From contig JAZHSQ010000012.1 in the NCBI GenBank assembly GCA_036454645.1, positions 1 through 51,431 on the forward strand: 51,431 nt of DNA, given 5' to 3'. The notes beneath the pieces were generated by a model that was not told the DNA's origin, made no database searches, and saw only the letters and a list, made by a program, of their open reading frames with translations. Made by a program: the position numbers and the translations under genes. The stretch comes from Olsenella_K sp036454645 (GTDB lineage: Bacteria > Actinomycetota > Coriobacteriia > Coriobacteriales > Atopobiaceae). Positions 39,557 through 47,932 of the stretch are shown here, piece by piece. Positions within the stretch are counted from its first letter, which is position 1, and the number at the start of each line of letters is the position of its first letter.

Positions 39557-41626
39557 CTAGTCCAGGATCTCCAGGTGCTTCATCGAGATGTCGACGATGC
39601 CCGAGCTGTGCGTCAGCGCGCCCGAGGAGATGATGTCGACGTCGAGGTCGGCCAGCTGCGCCACGTTCTCCTCGCTCACGTTGCCCGAGATCTCGCAGAG
39701 GGCGCGGTGGTCGATCAGCCGGATGGACTCGCGCATGTCGTCGCGGCTCATGTTGTCGAGCATGATCACGTCCGCGCCGGCCTCGACGGCCTCGCGCACC
39801 ATCTCGATCGTCTCGCACTCGACCTCGATCTTGCACATGAAGGAGACGCGCATGCGCGCCGCCGCGATCGCGGGCTTGACGCCGCCGGCGGCGTTGATGT
39901 GGTTGTCCTTGAGGAGCACCGCGTCGGAGAGGCCGGTGCGGTGGTTGCCGCCCCCGCCGATGCGCACGGCCGCCTTGTCGAAGACGCGCATGCCCGGCGT
40001 GGTCTTGCGCGTGTCGACGAGCCTGGCGTGCGAGCCGGCGGCGGCGAGGAGGTCCACCATGCGCCGCGTGTAGGTCGCCACGCCGCTCATGTGCTGCAGG
40101 TAGTTGAGAGCCGTCCGCTCCCCCGCCAGCAGGATGCGCACGTCCCCCTCGACGGAGGCGAGCAGCTGGCCGGCGTGGATGCGGTCGCCGTCGCGCACGA
40201 GCGAGGTGACCACCGTGGTGGGGTCGAGGATCTCGAAGACGTGGGTGAAGACCGCGAGGCCGGCGATCACGCCGTCCTGCTTGGCGATCACCTCCACGCG
40301 CGCGTGCTTGCGCTCGGAGATGACCGCGTCGGTGGAGACGTCGCCGGAGGGCATGTCCTCCTGCAGGGCGTAGCGGATGTGCTGCTCGGTCGCCACGTTC
40401 AGGACCGAGGGGTCCATCGTGGGGCGCATGTCCTTGGTGTGCTCGATGATGATCCGCTCGGCCGCGCGCCGCGCGAACACGAGGCACTCGAGCAGCGAGT
40501 TGCTCGCCAGGCGGTTCCTGCCGTGGACGCCGGTGCAGGCGGTCTCGCCGACGGCGAAGAGGCGCGACATCGTGGTCTCGGCGTTGGTGTTCACGTGGAT
40601 GCCGCCCATGAAGTAGTGCTGGGCGGGCACGACGGGGATGGGCTCGGAGAGGATGTCGTAGCCCTGCGCGAGGCAGTACTCGTAGATGTGCTTGAAGTGC
40701 GTCTTGATGGTGGACGGCTTGATCCTCTCGAAGGAGAGCCACACGTGCTTGCTTCCCTCGCGCTTCATCTCGGCGAGGATCGCCTGGGCCACCACGTCGC
40801 GCGGCTGCAGCTCGTCGCAGAAGCGCTCGCCCTTGGAGTTGAGCAGGACCGCGCCCTCGCCGCGGGCGCTCTCCGAGATGAGGAACGCCCGGCCCGGCTC
40901 GCTCGAGTAGAGGCTCGTGGGGTGGATCTGCACGTAGTCCATGTGCTCGAGCGCCACGCCGTGCTTGGCGGCGACGCGGCAGCCGTCGCCCGTGAGGATC
41001 GGGAAGTTGGTGGAGTGCTCGAAGCAGCCGCCGATGCCGCCCGTGGCGAGGACCGTGAAGCGCGAGTAGATCTCGTAGGTCTCGTCCGCGTTGTCGTGGT
41101 CCTCGGCGCGGATGCCCGTGCAGACCTTCTGGTCGCCCTTGCCCTGGTCGACGAGGATGTCCACCATCTCGGTGTTCTCGTAGATCTCCACGTTTCGGCA
41201 GGCGCGCACCTGCAGCAGCAGGGTCTCGGTGATCTCTCGGCCGGTGATGTCCTCGTGGAAGAGGATGCGCGGGCGCGAGTGGGCGCCCTCGCGCGTGTAG
41301 GCGAGCTCGCCGGAGGGCGTGCGGTTGAAGCGGACGCCGTAGCTGATCAGGTCGTTGATGATGGTGCGCGAGCTGCGGATGAGGATGTCGACGCTCTCGG
41401 GGCGGTTCTCGTAGTGGCCCGCCCTCATCGTGTCCTCGTAGAAGGAGTCGTAGTCGCCCTTGTCGCGCAGGACCGAGATGCCGCCCTGGGCGAGCATGGA
41501 GTCGCAGGTCTGGATGTCGCCCTTGGCAAGCATCACGATCTTGTAGTTGCGCGGCAGCTTGAGCGCGGTGTAGAGGCCGGCCGCCCCGCACCCCGCGATG
41601 ACCACGTCGCACTGAAGCCTCTTCAT
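39557..41626 (-). CDS. L-aspartate oxidase - quinolinate phosphoribosyltransferase fusion (NadB-NadC)
   Basis: 689-residue protein carrying two steps of de novo NAD synthesis. Residues 1-410 are a flavoprotein NadB: FAD loop GCGAAGLYTALKL, SMLAQGGISVL, HSRPRILFHEDITG, LATGGIGG, and MGGIHVNTNAET followed by GETACTGVHGRNRLASNSLLE. The usual C-terminal three-helix domain of NadB is missing. Residues 411-689 are a complete NadC: EDMPSGDVSTDA, RTALNYLQHMSG, RKTTPGMR, GGGGNHRTGLSDAVLLKDNH, EVECETIEM and SSGALTHS. The frame is continuous with no stop at the junction. nadA lies 75 bp upstream, so aspartate > iminoaspartate > quinolinate > nicotinate mononucleotide are encoded together. Confidence 0.93.
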   Translation of the reverse strand: MKRLQCDVVIAGCGAAGLYTALKLPRNYKIVMLAKGDIQTCDSMLAQGGISVLRDKGDYDSFYEDTMRAGHYENRPESVDILIRSSRTIINDLISYGVRFNRTPSGELAYTREGAHSRPRILFHEDITGREITETLLLQVRACRNVEIYENTEMVDILVDQGKGDQKVCTGIRAEDHDNADETYEIYSRFTVLATGGIGGCFEHSTNFPILTGDGCRVAAKHGVALEHMDYVQIHPTSLYSSEPGRAFLISESARGEGAVLLNSKGERFCDELQPRDVVAQAILAEMKREGSKHVWLSFERIKPSTIKTHFKHIYEYCLAQGYDILSEPIPVVPAQHYFMGGIHVNTNAETTMSRLFAVGETACTGVHGRNRLASNSLLECLVFARRAAERIIIEHTKDMRPTMDPSVLNVATEQHIRYALQEDMPSGDVSTDAVISERKHARVEVIAKQDGVIAGLAVFTHVFEILDPTTVVTSLVRDGDRIHAGQLLASVEGDVRILLAGERTALNYLQHMSGVATYTRRMVDLLAAAGSHARLVDTRKTTPGMRVFDKAAVRIGGGGNHRTGLSDAVLLKDNHINAAGGVKPAIAAARMRVSFMCKIEVECETIEMVREAVEAGADVIMLDNMSRDDMRESIRLIDHRALCEISGNVSEENVAQLADLDVDIISSGALTHSSGIVDISMKHLEILD

Positions 41627-41701
41627 GAGAGCCCCTCCCCGGCCCCGTCGCGCCGGGCCCCGCGTCGCCCCCCAGGCCGCCGGGGCGTGGGCGACCCCGC
41701 C

Positions 41702-42637
41702 CTAGCGGGCGAGCTCGAGCATGCGGTCGAGCGCCCGCCGCGCGCCGGCGGCGAAGCGTTCGTCCACGTCCGTCTCGCCCGTGCCGTCGCGCAGGCAGGC
41801 GAGGACCTTCTCGCCCGTGACCTTCGCCATGTTGGGGCAGACGGGCGTCGTGCGCGGGAAGTAGTAGCGCTTGCGGCCCGCCTGGCCCGTCGCGGCGAGG
41901 CGCAGGTCGATCTCGTGGTGGACGCCGTGCACGGTGCAGATGACGTACTCCTCCTCCGCGCCGGAGACCACCCGCTCGATGATGCCCGAGGTGGAGCCCA
42001 CGTAGTCCGCGGCGTCCACCACCCACGTGGCGCACTCGGGGTGGGCGCAGACGACGGCCGCCGGATGTGCGCGCTTGAGCTCCTCCACCTCGGCGAGCTC
42101 GATCGCCTCGTGCGTGACGCAGGAGCCGTCGTTCAAGATCACGTTCTTGGAGGGCACCTGGCCGGCAACGTAGTGGCCGAGGTGCATGTCGGGGATGAAG
42201 AGCACGTTGCCCTCCGGCAGGCGCCCCACGATCCTCGCCGCGTTGGAGGAGGTCACGCAGACGTCCGAGAGGGCCTTCATCTCGGTCGTGGAGTTGACGT
42301 AGCAGACGACCGCGAGGTCCTCCCCGTAGCGCTCGCGGGCCTCCTCGACCGTGGACCTCCTCGCCATGTGCGCCATGGGGCAGCCCGCCGTGACGTCCGG
42401 CATGAGCACGCGCTTCTCGGGCGAGAGGAGCTTGGCGCTCTCCGCCATGAACCGCACGCCGGCGAAGACGAGGGTCGCGCACGAGAGCTCCTTGGCCTTG
42501 CGCGCGAGGTAGAAGGAGTCCCCCACGAAGTCCGCGAGGTCCTGGGCGTCGTCCTCCACGTAGTAGTGGGCGAGGATTACCGCGTCCTGCTCGCGCTTGA
42601 GGCGCTCGACCTCCGCGCGCATAGAGTCTGTGACCAT
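41702..42637 (-). CDS. nadA: Quinolinate synthase
   Basis: Condenses iminoaspartate with dihydroxyacetone phosphate to quinolinate using a [4Fe-4S] cluster. 311 residues. The three cluster cysteines are present in order: C86 (TAGCPMA), C173 (DGSCVTHE) and C267 (TTPVCPNMAKV). Other motifs, ILAHYY at the start and GSTSGI, are conserved. ATG 42637 has GGGGGA at close spacing; the open frame runs on far upstream but only as an overlap with argD. Transcribed ahead of nadBC. Confidence 0.95.
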   Translation of the reverse strand: MVTDSMRAEVERLKREQDAVILAHYYVEDDAQDLADFVGDSFYLARKAKELSCATLVFAGVRFMAESAKLLSPEKRVLMPDVTAGCPMAHMARRSTVEEARERYGEDLAVVCYVNSTTEMKALSDVCVTSSNAARIVGRLPEGNVLFIPDMHLGHYVAGQVPSKNVILNDGSCVTHEAIELAEVEELKRAHPAAVVCAHPECATWVVDAADYVGSTSGIIERVVSGAEEEYVICTVHGVHHEIDLRLAATGQAGRKRYYFPRTTPVCPNMAKVTGEKVLACLRDGTGETDVDERFAAGARRALDRMLELAR

Positions 42638-42642
42638 GAGTC

Positions 42643-42695
42643 CCCCGACAGGCCAAGTCCCGACACTTCGACACCGAGCATAGCACGTGTCGGGG
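42643..42695 (-). promoter_or_regulatory. nadA promoter with candidate operator repeats
   Basis: On the minus strand an extended -10 TGC-TATGCT (42678-42686) is flanked on one side by CCCCGACAC and on the other by GTGTCGA, GTGTCGGGA and TGTCGGGG. The arms form several inverted and direct TGTCG repeats within 53 bp, close to the nadA start. This suggests a repressor site for NAD-responsive control (families such as NiaR or NrtR are known to regulate nad genes). The family is not identified. Confidence 0.5.
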
Positions 42696-42759
42696 CCCCG
42701 AGGCCCCCGGGCGGACGGCCTCGGGGGCGCTCGGGAGCGGGGCCCGGAGAGGCTCCGGG

Positions 42760-44028
42760 CTAGCCCGCGAGCTCGGCGAGGAGGTCGCCGAGGGCGTCTG
42801 CCATCTCGTCGACCTCGGCCTCGCCGACCACGAGGGACGGCAGGAACCGGAGGATCGAGTCGCCGATGTGGTTGAGGACGAGCCCCCGCCTGAGGCCCTC
42901 CTCCACCGCCTCGGACGCGACCGGCGCGTCGAGCTGGGCGCCGCGCAGGAGGCCGTGGCCGCGCACCTCGCTCACGTGGGGGAGGCCCTCCAGGCGGCGC
43001 GCCAGGTGCTCGCCGCAGGCGATCACGTGCTCGCCCACGCCCTCGTCCACGAGCGCCTCCACGCACGCGCGGCCGACGGCCGCCGCCAGCGCGTTGCCGC
43101 CGAAGGTCGAGCCGTGGTCGCCCGGCCCCAGGAGGTCGGCCGCCTCGCCCTTGGCCGCGAACGCGCCCATGGGGAAGCCGCCGCCGATGCCCTTGGCCAT
43201 GGTCACGACGTCCGGCTCGATGCCCGCCAGCTGGTAGGAGAAGGGCGCGCCGCAGCGGAAGAAGCCCGTCTGCACCTCGTCCACCACGAGCAGCAGCCCC
43301 CGCTCCCGGCACGCCTCGGCGACCCCGCGCAGGTAGCCCGCGTCCGCGGGCCACACGCCGCCCTCGCCCTGCACGCACTCGAGCATGACCGCGCAGAAGG
43401 GGCCGCACTCGCCCGGCTCGTCGAGGCGCGCCTCGACCGCCGCGAGGTCGTTCAGGGGCACGGAGTCGAAGCCCTGCGGCAGCGGCAGGAAGCTCCTGTG
43501 GAAGGCCTCCTGGCCCGTGGCCGAGAGGGTCGCGAGCGTGCGGCCGTGGAAGCCGCGCTTGGCCGTGAGGATGGCGGTGGCCCCGCCGAGGCGCGTCTCG
43601 CCCCAGCGGCGCGCGACCTTGATGGCGCCCTCGTTGGACTCGGCGCCGGAGTTGGAGAAGAACAGCTTGTAGGCGGAACCGGTGGAGCCCGTCACGTGGC
43701 CGGCGGCGTCGGTCGTGGTGGCGAGCAGGGCCGCGACGTCGCGGGCGAGCTCGCCGCGGTTCTCGACGTAGTAGTAGTTGCCCACCTGCCAGAGGCGGCC
43801 GGCCTGCTCCTGGAGGGCGGCGACGAGCCTGGGGTGGCCGTGCCCCAGCGAGAGCGCCCCGATCCCGCCGAGGAAGTCGAGGTAGGCGTTGCCCGCGGAG
43901 TCCCACAGGCGCGCGCCCTCGCCGCGCACGAACTCGACGGGGAGCCTCCCGTAGGTGTGCATGAGGTAGGTGTCGTCGAGCGCGGCGACGTCCGCGGGGA
44001 CGCTCCCGCCGGTGCTTGCTGCTTGCAT
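42760..44028 (-). CDS. argD: Acetylornithine aminotransferase
   Basis: PLP-dependent class III transaminase converting N-acetylglutamate semialdehyde to N-acetylornithine. About 422 residues. Motifs: SAYKLFFSNSGAESNEGAIK, ATLSATGQEAFHR, VVDEVQTGFFRCG, and the PLP lysine in TMAKGIGGGFPMG. The ATG at 44028 has GGAAGGGAGAG; a start 9 codons upstream is possible but less well spaced. Last gene of the argC-J-B-D operon. No argF, argG, argH or argR here. Confidence 0.94.
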   Translation of the reverse strand: MQAASTGGSVPADVAALDDTYLMHTYGRLPVEFVRGEGARLWDSAGNAYLDFLGGIGALSLGHGHPRLVAALQEQAGRLWQVGNYYYVENRGELARDVAALLATTTDAAGHVTGSTGSAYKLFFSNSGAESNEGAIKVARRWGETRLGGATAILTAKRGFHGRTLATLSATGQEAFHRSFLPLPQGFDSVPLNDLAAVEARLDEPGECGPFCAVMLECVQGEGGVWPADAGYLRGVAEACRERGLLLVVDEVQTGFFRCGAPFSYQLAGIEPDVVTMAKGIGGGFPMGAFAAKGEAADLLGPGDHGSTFGGNALAAAVGRACVEALVDEGVGEHVIACGEHLARRLEGLPHVSEVRGHGLLRGAQLDAPVASEAVEEGLRRGLVLNHIGDSILRFLPSLVVGEAEVDEMADALGDLLAELAG

Positions 44029-44063
44029 GGGACTCTCCCTTCCTGCGCCCGCCACGGGCGCGC

Positions 44064-44939
44064 CTAGTCCTGGGTGAACATGGTGCCGATGCCGGCGTCG
44101 GTGAAGATCTCGAGCAGGATCGAGTGCGGGTAGGTGCCGTTCAGGATGTGCACCTGCTCCACGCCCGCGTCGAGCGCCGAGGCTATCGCCTCCACCTTGG
44201 GGATCATGCCGCTCGAGAGCGTGCCCGACTCGAGCAGCTCGTGGGTCTCGCGCCGCGTGACCTGCGTCACGAGGCTGTCCTCGTCGTCGACGTCGGCGAG
44301 GAGCCCGTCGACGTCCGTGAGGTAGACGAGCTTGTGGGCCTTAAGCGCCTTGGCCGTCTCGGCGGCGGCGACGTCGGCGTTCACGTTGTAGAGGCCGTCC
44401 GGGCCGCAGCCCACCGAGGCGACGACCGGGATGTAGCCGGCGTCGAGCACCGCCTCGACGAGCTCGCAGCTGACCTTGCGGATCCTCCCCACGCGGCCGA
44501 GCTCGGCGCTCACCGGCTCGCACTTGAAGGTCTTGCCGTCCGCGCCCGAGATGCCCACGGCGTTGTTGCCGTACTCGTTCAGGGCCCAGACCAGCCGCTG
44601 GTTGACCTTGCCGATGAGGACCTCCTGGACGGCCTCCATGGTCGCGTCGTCGGTGACGCGCAGCCCGTCCTTGAAGCGCACGGGGATGTCGAGCTGCGCG
44701 AGCAGGCGGTTTATCGCCTTGCCGCCGCCGTGGACGAGGACGACGCGCATGCCCATGAGCTTGAGCATCTCTATGTCGGCCACGACGCCGGCCATGAGCT
44801 CCTCGTTCTCCATCGCCGCGCCGCCGTACTTGACGACGACGGTCTCCCCGCGCCACTCGTTGATCCACGGCAGCGCCTCCACGAGGACGTTCGCCTTCTG
44901 GAGCGCCTCCTCGCGCATGATGCGGTCGTGCTTCCTCAT
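44064..44939 (-). CDS. argB: Acetylglutamate kinase
   Basis: Phosphorylates N-acetylglutamate, the committed step of arginine synthesis. 291 residues with VVVKYGGAAMENEEL, MRVVLVHGGGKAIN, SGADGKTF and the segment MIPKVEAIASALDAGV, all conserved. An N-terminal helix of the arginine-sensitive type (ALQKANVLVEALPWINEW) is present, so feedback inhibition by arginine is likely. Strong purine-rich site before ATG. Confidence 0.95.
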   Translation of the reverse strand: MRKHDRIMREEALQKANVLVEALPWINEWRGETVVVKYGGAAMENEELMAGVVADIEMLKLMGMRVVLVHGGGKAINRLLAQLDIPVRFKDGLRVTDDATMEAVQEVLIGKVNQRLVWALNEYGNNAVGISGADGKTFKCEPVSAELGRVGRIRKVSCELVEAVLDAGYIPVVASVGCGPDGLYNVNADVAAAETAKALKAHKLVYLTDVDGLLADVDDEDSLVTQVTRRETHELLESGTLSSGMIPKVEAIASALDAGVEQVHILNGTYPHSILLEIFTDAGIGTMFTQD

Positions 44940-45033
44940 GGGTCCCCTCTCTCCCTCTCCGCTCTCCCCTGCGTGCGCGCATGCCGCGCGGGCGCCCGGG
45001 CCTGCCGTGCGGGCCCCGGGCGCCGGTCCCGCG

Positions 45034-46305
45034 CTAGGTCCGGTACTCCCCGTTGATCCTCACGTAGTCGTGCGTGAGGTCGCAGGTCCAGATCCTGCAG
45101 GAGGCGTCGCCCATGTGCAGGTCGAGCGCGATCGGCACCTCCGCCTCCTCGAAGCGGCGCAGCATGTCCTCCTCGTCCATGGGCACCGCCATGCCGCCGC
45201 GGCAGACGGCGACGCCCAGGAAGTCGATGTCGACGAGCGCTTGGTCGAAGTCGACGCCGCACTTGCCGGCCGCCGCGGCCACGCGCCCCCAGTTGGCGTC
45301 GTGCCCGAAGACGGCGGTCTTGACCAGGGGCGAGTTGGCAACCGCGCGGGCGACCGCCTCCGCGTCGGCGGGGGTGGCGGCGCCCGTCACGTCCACGGTG
45401 ACGAGCTTGGTCGAGCCCTCGCCGTCCGCCGCGATCTGGCGCGCGAGCTGCTCGGCGACCGCGCGCACGGCGGCCGCGACGGCGGGATAGCCCTCCGAGC
45501 CCTCGCCGATCTCCTCGCCGCCGGCGGCCCCCGTCGCGAGCAGGAAGCAGGAGTCGTTGGTGGAGGTGTCGGAGTCGACGGTCACCTTGTTGAAGCTCGT
45601 GCCCACGGCCGCGCGGAGCGCCGAGGCCGCCGCGGCGCGGGTGAGGGGCGCGTCGGTCGAGAGCACGCAGAGCATGGTCGCCATGTTGGGCTGGATCATG
45701 CCCGAGCCCTTCACGAAGCCGCCCACGTGCACCACCCTGCCGCCGACCTCCCCGGCGAGGGCGTACTCCTTGGGGTGGGTGTCGGTGGTCATCACCGCCC
45801 TCGCCGCGGCGTGGGCGACGGCGGCGTCGTGGGAGAGCGCCGCGAGGGCGTCCGGCACGCCGACGGAGAAGGGCGCGGCGTCGAGCTGGACGCCGATGAC
45901 GCCCGTCGACGCGACGAGGACCTCCCCCTCCCCGCAGCCGAGCGCCCGGGCGAGCGTGGCCGCCGACGCGCGGGCGACGCCGAGGCCGCGCTCGCCCGTC
46001 GCCGCGTTGGCGTTGCCGGAGTTGAGCATCACCGCGCGGGCGACGCCCGCCTCGGCGCGCGGGCGGGAGACCTGCACGGGCGCCGCGCAGAAGCGGTTCT
46101 GCGTGAAGGTCGCGGCGCAGGTCGCGGGCTCGTCCGCGACGACGAGGGCGAGGTCGAGGCGGGAGGGGTCCTTGCGGAAGCCCGCGTGGACCCCGGAGGC
46201 CGCGACGCCGGCGGCGGCGCAGACGCCCCCCTCGCAGGGGGCGAAGCCGAACGGGGCGGCGCCGTCCGCCTCGCCGGGTACTGGGATCGCATCGAAGGTG
46301 GCCAT
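45034..46305 (-). CDS. argJ: Bifunctional ornithine acetyltransferase / N-acetylglutamate synthase
   Basis: Cyclic arginine pathway enzyme that transfers acetyl from acetylornithine to glutamate. 423 residues from the ATG at 46305, which has GGAG at 6 nt; an ATG four codons earlier lacks spacing. The autocleavage site lies in GMIQPNMATML with nucleophile Thr210. N-terminal FRKDPSRLDLALV and TFTQNRFCAAPV, plus NSGNANAATGERGL, are typical. Whether it also uses acetyl-CoA cannot be told from sequence. Confidence 0.95.
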   Translation of the reverse strand: MATFDAIPVPGEADGAAPFGFAPCEGGVCAAAGVAASGVHAGFRKDPSRLDLALVVADEPATCAATFTQNRFCAAPVQVSRPRAEAGVARAVMLNSGNANAATGERGLGVARASAATLARALGCGEGEVLVASTGVIGVQLDAAPFSVGVPDALAALSHDAAVAHAAARAVMTTDTHPKEYALAGEVGGRVVHVGGFVKGSGMIQPNMATMLCVLSTDAPLTRAAAASALRAAVGTSFNKVTVDSDTSTNDSCFLLATGAAGGEEIGEGSEGYPAVAAAVRAVAEQLARQIAADGEGSTKLVTVDVTGAATPADAEAVARAVANSPLVKTAVFGHDANWGRVAAAAGKCGVDFDQALVDIDFLGVAVCRGGMAVPMDEEDMLRRFEEAEVPIALDLHMGDASCRIWTCDLTHDYVRINGEYRT

Positions 46306-46396
46306 GGTCTGCTCCATCTCTCTGTGTCAGGGCGCGCCGGCGCCGGGCCCGGCCGGGCGCGGCGTCGTGCCGCGCACGGGCCGCGCCGTCATGCGG

Positions 46397-46461
46397 TGCC
46401 TGGGTGGCGTGCCTGGGCGAGCTGTCTGGGTGAGTGCTTTGTGCGGGGCGCCTGGGTGGCG
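46397..46461. repeat. Degenerate 13-bp tandem repeats between argJ and argC
   Basis: Five consecutive 13-bp units: TGCCTGGGTGGCG (46397), TGCCTGGGCGAGC (46410), TGTCTGGGTGAGT (46423), a diverged unit (46436) and CGCCTGGGTGGCG (46449). The period is exact over 65 bp. The repeats lie in the 205-bp untranslated gap between argC and argJ. The rest of the gap is GC-rich with no other feature. Confidence 0.6.
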
Positions 46462-46510
46462 CCGGGGCGGGGCGCCTCGGCCGGCCGGGCGGAGGGCTCG
46501 GGCGGGCGCC

Positions 46511-47599
46511 CTAGACCACGGGCGCCACGAAGTCGAGGCCGGCCGTCTCGGGCAGGCCGCAGACTATGTTGGCGCACTGCACCGCCTGCGCCGCGGCCCC
46601 CTTCCCGAGATTGTCGATGGCCGCGGAGGCCACGAGCACGTGGCGTCGTCGCTCGTCCAGAGCGACGCCGACCTGGGCGCGCGCCGTGCCGGCGACGGAG
46701 GCGCAGGAGGGCATGGCGTGGTCGGGCAGGACGCCCACGAGCGGCTCGTCGCGGTAGCGCTCCTCGTAGATGGCCTGGACCTCGTCGGGCGTGACCTCGG
46801 GGGCGACCTCGAGGTAGACCGTGGCCACCAGGCCGCGCTTGAGCGGCACGAGGTGCGGCGTGAAGACGACGTCGACCGGGCTGCCCGCGACGGCCGAGAG
46901 GGTCTGCTCCATCTCGGGCGTGTGGCGGTGCGACCCCACGCCGTAGGCCTCGACGGAGTCGCTCGCGTGGCAGAAGTGCGTGCGCTCGGAGGGCTTGCGC
47001 CCCGCGCCGGAGACGCCGGACTTGGCGTCGGACACGACGAGCGAGGAGGTGACGACGCCGGCCTCGAGGGCGGGGGCGGCCGCCAGCGCCGTCGCCGTGG
47101 GGTAGCACCCCGGGGCCGCCACCAGGGCGGGCGTGCCCTCGGCGCGGCGGCGCGCGAGGGCGAGCAGGGCCTCGCGGTTGAGCTCGGGCAGGCCGTAGAC
47201 GGCGTCCGCGAGCAGCTCGGGCGAGGTGTGGGGCGTCTTGTACCAGGCCTCGTACACCGCGGGGTCCTTCAGGCGGTAGTCGGCCGAGAGGTCGACGACC
47301 GAGACGCCGCGCTCGAGGAGGGCGGGCGTGATGGCGAGGGAGGCGGTGTGCGGCACCGCGAGGAAGGCGAGGTCTGCCGCCTCGGCGATGGCGTCGGGGT
47401 CGGGCAGCGAGAACGTCTGGTCGGTCACGCCCAGCAGCGCCGGATAGACGTCGGAGAGGGCAACCCCCGCGGCCTTTCGGTCGCAGGCCATCGCCAGCTC
47501 GAGGCTGGGGTGCGCGAGCACGAGACGGACGACCTCGACGCCGGCGAAGCCGGTGGCGCCGACGACACAGACGCGGATGTGGCCAGGGGTTGCAGACAT
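46511..47599 (-). CDS. argC: N-acetyl-gamma-glutamyl-phosphate reductase
   Basis: NADPH-dependent reductase giving N-acetylglutamate semialdehyde. 362 residues: Rossmann motif GATGFAG (14-20), catalytic Cys165 in AAPGCYPTA, and the His region in SHRHTPEME. ATG 47599 follows GAGAGG. First gene of the arginine operon, with a candidate leader hairpin at its start. Confidence 0.95.
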   Translation of the reverse strand: MSATPGHIRVCVVGATGFAGVEVVRLVLAHPSLELAMACDRKAAGVALSDVYPALLGVTDQTFSLPDPDAIAEAADLAFLAVPHTASLAITPALLERGVSVVDLSADYRLKDPAVYEAWYKTPHTSPELLADAVYGLPELNREALLALARRRAEGTPALVAAPGCYPTATALAAAPALEAGVVTSSLVVSDAKSGVSGAGRKPSERTHFCHASDSVEAYGVGSHRHTPEMEQTLSAVAGSPVDVVFTPHLVPLKRGLVATVYLEVAPEVTPDEVQAIYEERYRDEPLVGVLPDHAMPSCASVAGTARAQVGVALDERRRHVLVASAAIDNLGKGAAAQAVQCANIVCGLPETAGLDFVAPVV

Positions 47600-47600
47600 G

Positions 47601-47633
47601 TGATAAGACCTCTCTTCTTATCGCCGCTTATCA
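47601..47633 (-). promoter_or_regulatory. argC leader hairpin with GATAAG repeats overlapping the ribosome-binding site
   Basis: On the minus strand two direct GATAAG copies are followed by CTTATCA right before the argC ATG. Two mutually exclusive stems are possible: TGATAAG/CTTATCA (7 bp, 19-nt loop) and GATAAG/CTTATC (6 bp, 10-nt loop). In both cases the GAGAGG ribosome site lies in the loop, 2-9 bases from the arm. This may be an operator, a leader structure, or both; no ArgR box consensus is recognisable. Confidence 0.5.
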
Positions 47634-47716
47634 GGAAGCCGAGGGCATCGTTGTGTGGCCGCATGGCCGGTGCCCCGCTCATACCGGTCCCGCGCTCGGC
47701 GGGTCTAGTGGGGCAT

Positions 47717-47725
47717 ACCCTAGCA
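47717..47725 (-). promoter_or_regulatory. Predicted argC operon promoter, extended -10
   Basis: TGC-TAGGGT on the minus strand, about 118 bp before argC, implying a leader of about 110 nt. No clear -35. Confidence 0.35.
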
Positions 47726-47879
47726 CAACGCCCCGGGCCGCCACCTGCGCCCGCGCGTTGTTATTCTTCTCGACACATGCCGCGCCCGGCCTGCCGGCTC
47801 CCCGTACGAGGGCCCGGCGGACCGCGCCGCAGGCGGGCGCCCGCCCCTCCAGGTCCGCGCCCGCCCGACGGATTGGCGC

Positions 47880-47885
47880 TATAGT
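47880..47885 (+). promoter_or_regulatory. Predicted -10 for the plus-strand hydrolase gene
   Basis: TATAGT on the plus strand (context GGCGC-TATAGT), about 48 bp before the ATG, followed by an AAGGAGAGAAG ribosome site. The -35 is not recognisable. Confidence 0.5.
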
Positions 47886-47932
47886 GTCTCTCGTTCGCAC
47901 AGGGCGCCCAGCGCCAGCAAGAAGGAGAGAAG

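Larger units (their letters stand above)
47600..47932. other. Divergent intergenic region argC / alpha-beta hydrolase
   Basis: This 333-bp gap holds the argC leader hairpin (47601-47633), an extended -10 for argC (47717-47725) and a -10 for the plus-strand hydrolase (47880-47885). Between 47730 and 47870 the sequence is GC-rich and shows nothing else. Open frames in it have no ribosome site or family match. Confidence 0.55.

Noticed and set aside
39575..42763. 1062-codon plus-strand frame opposite nadBC and nadA
   Set aside because: Same composition effect; the antisense product has no recognisable fold, while the minus strand has complete conserved enzymes.
47679..47932. Small minus-strand open frames in the argC/hydrolase gap
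   Set aside because: No ribosome-binding site, no family match, and they span predicted promoters.
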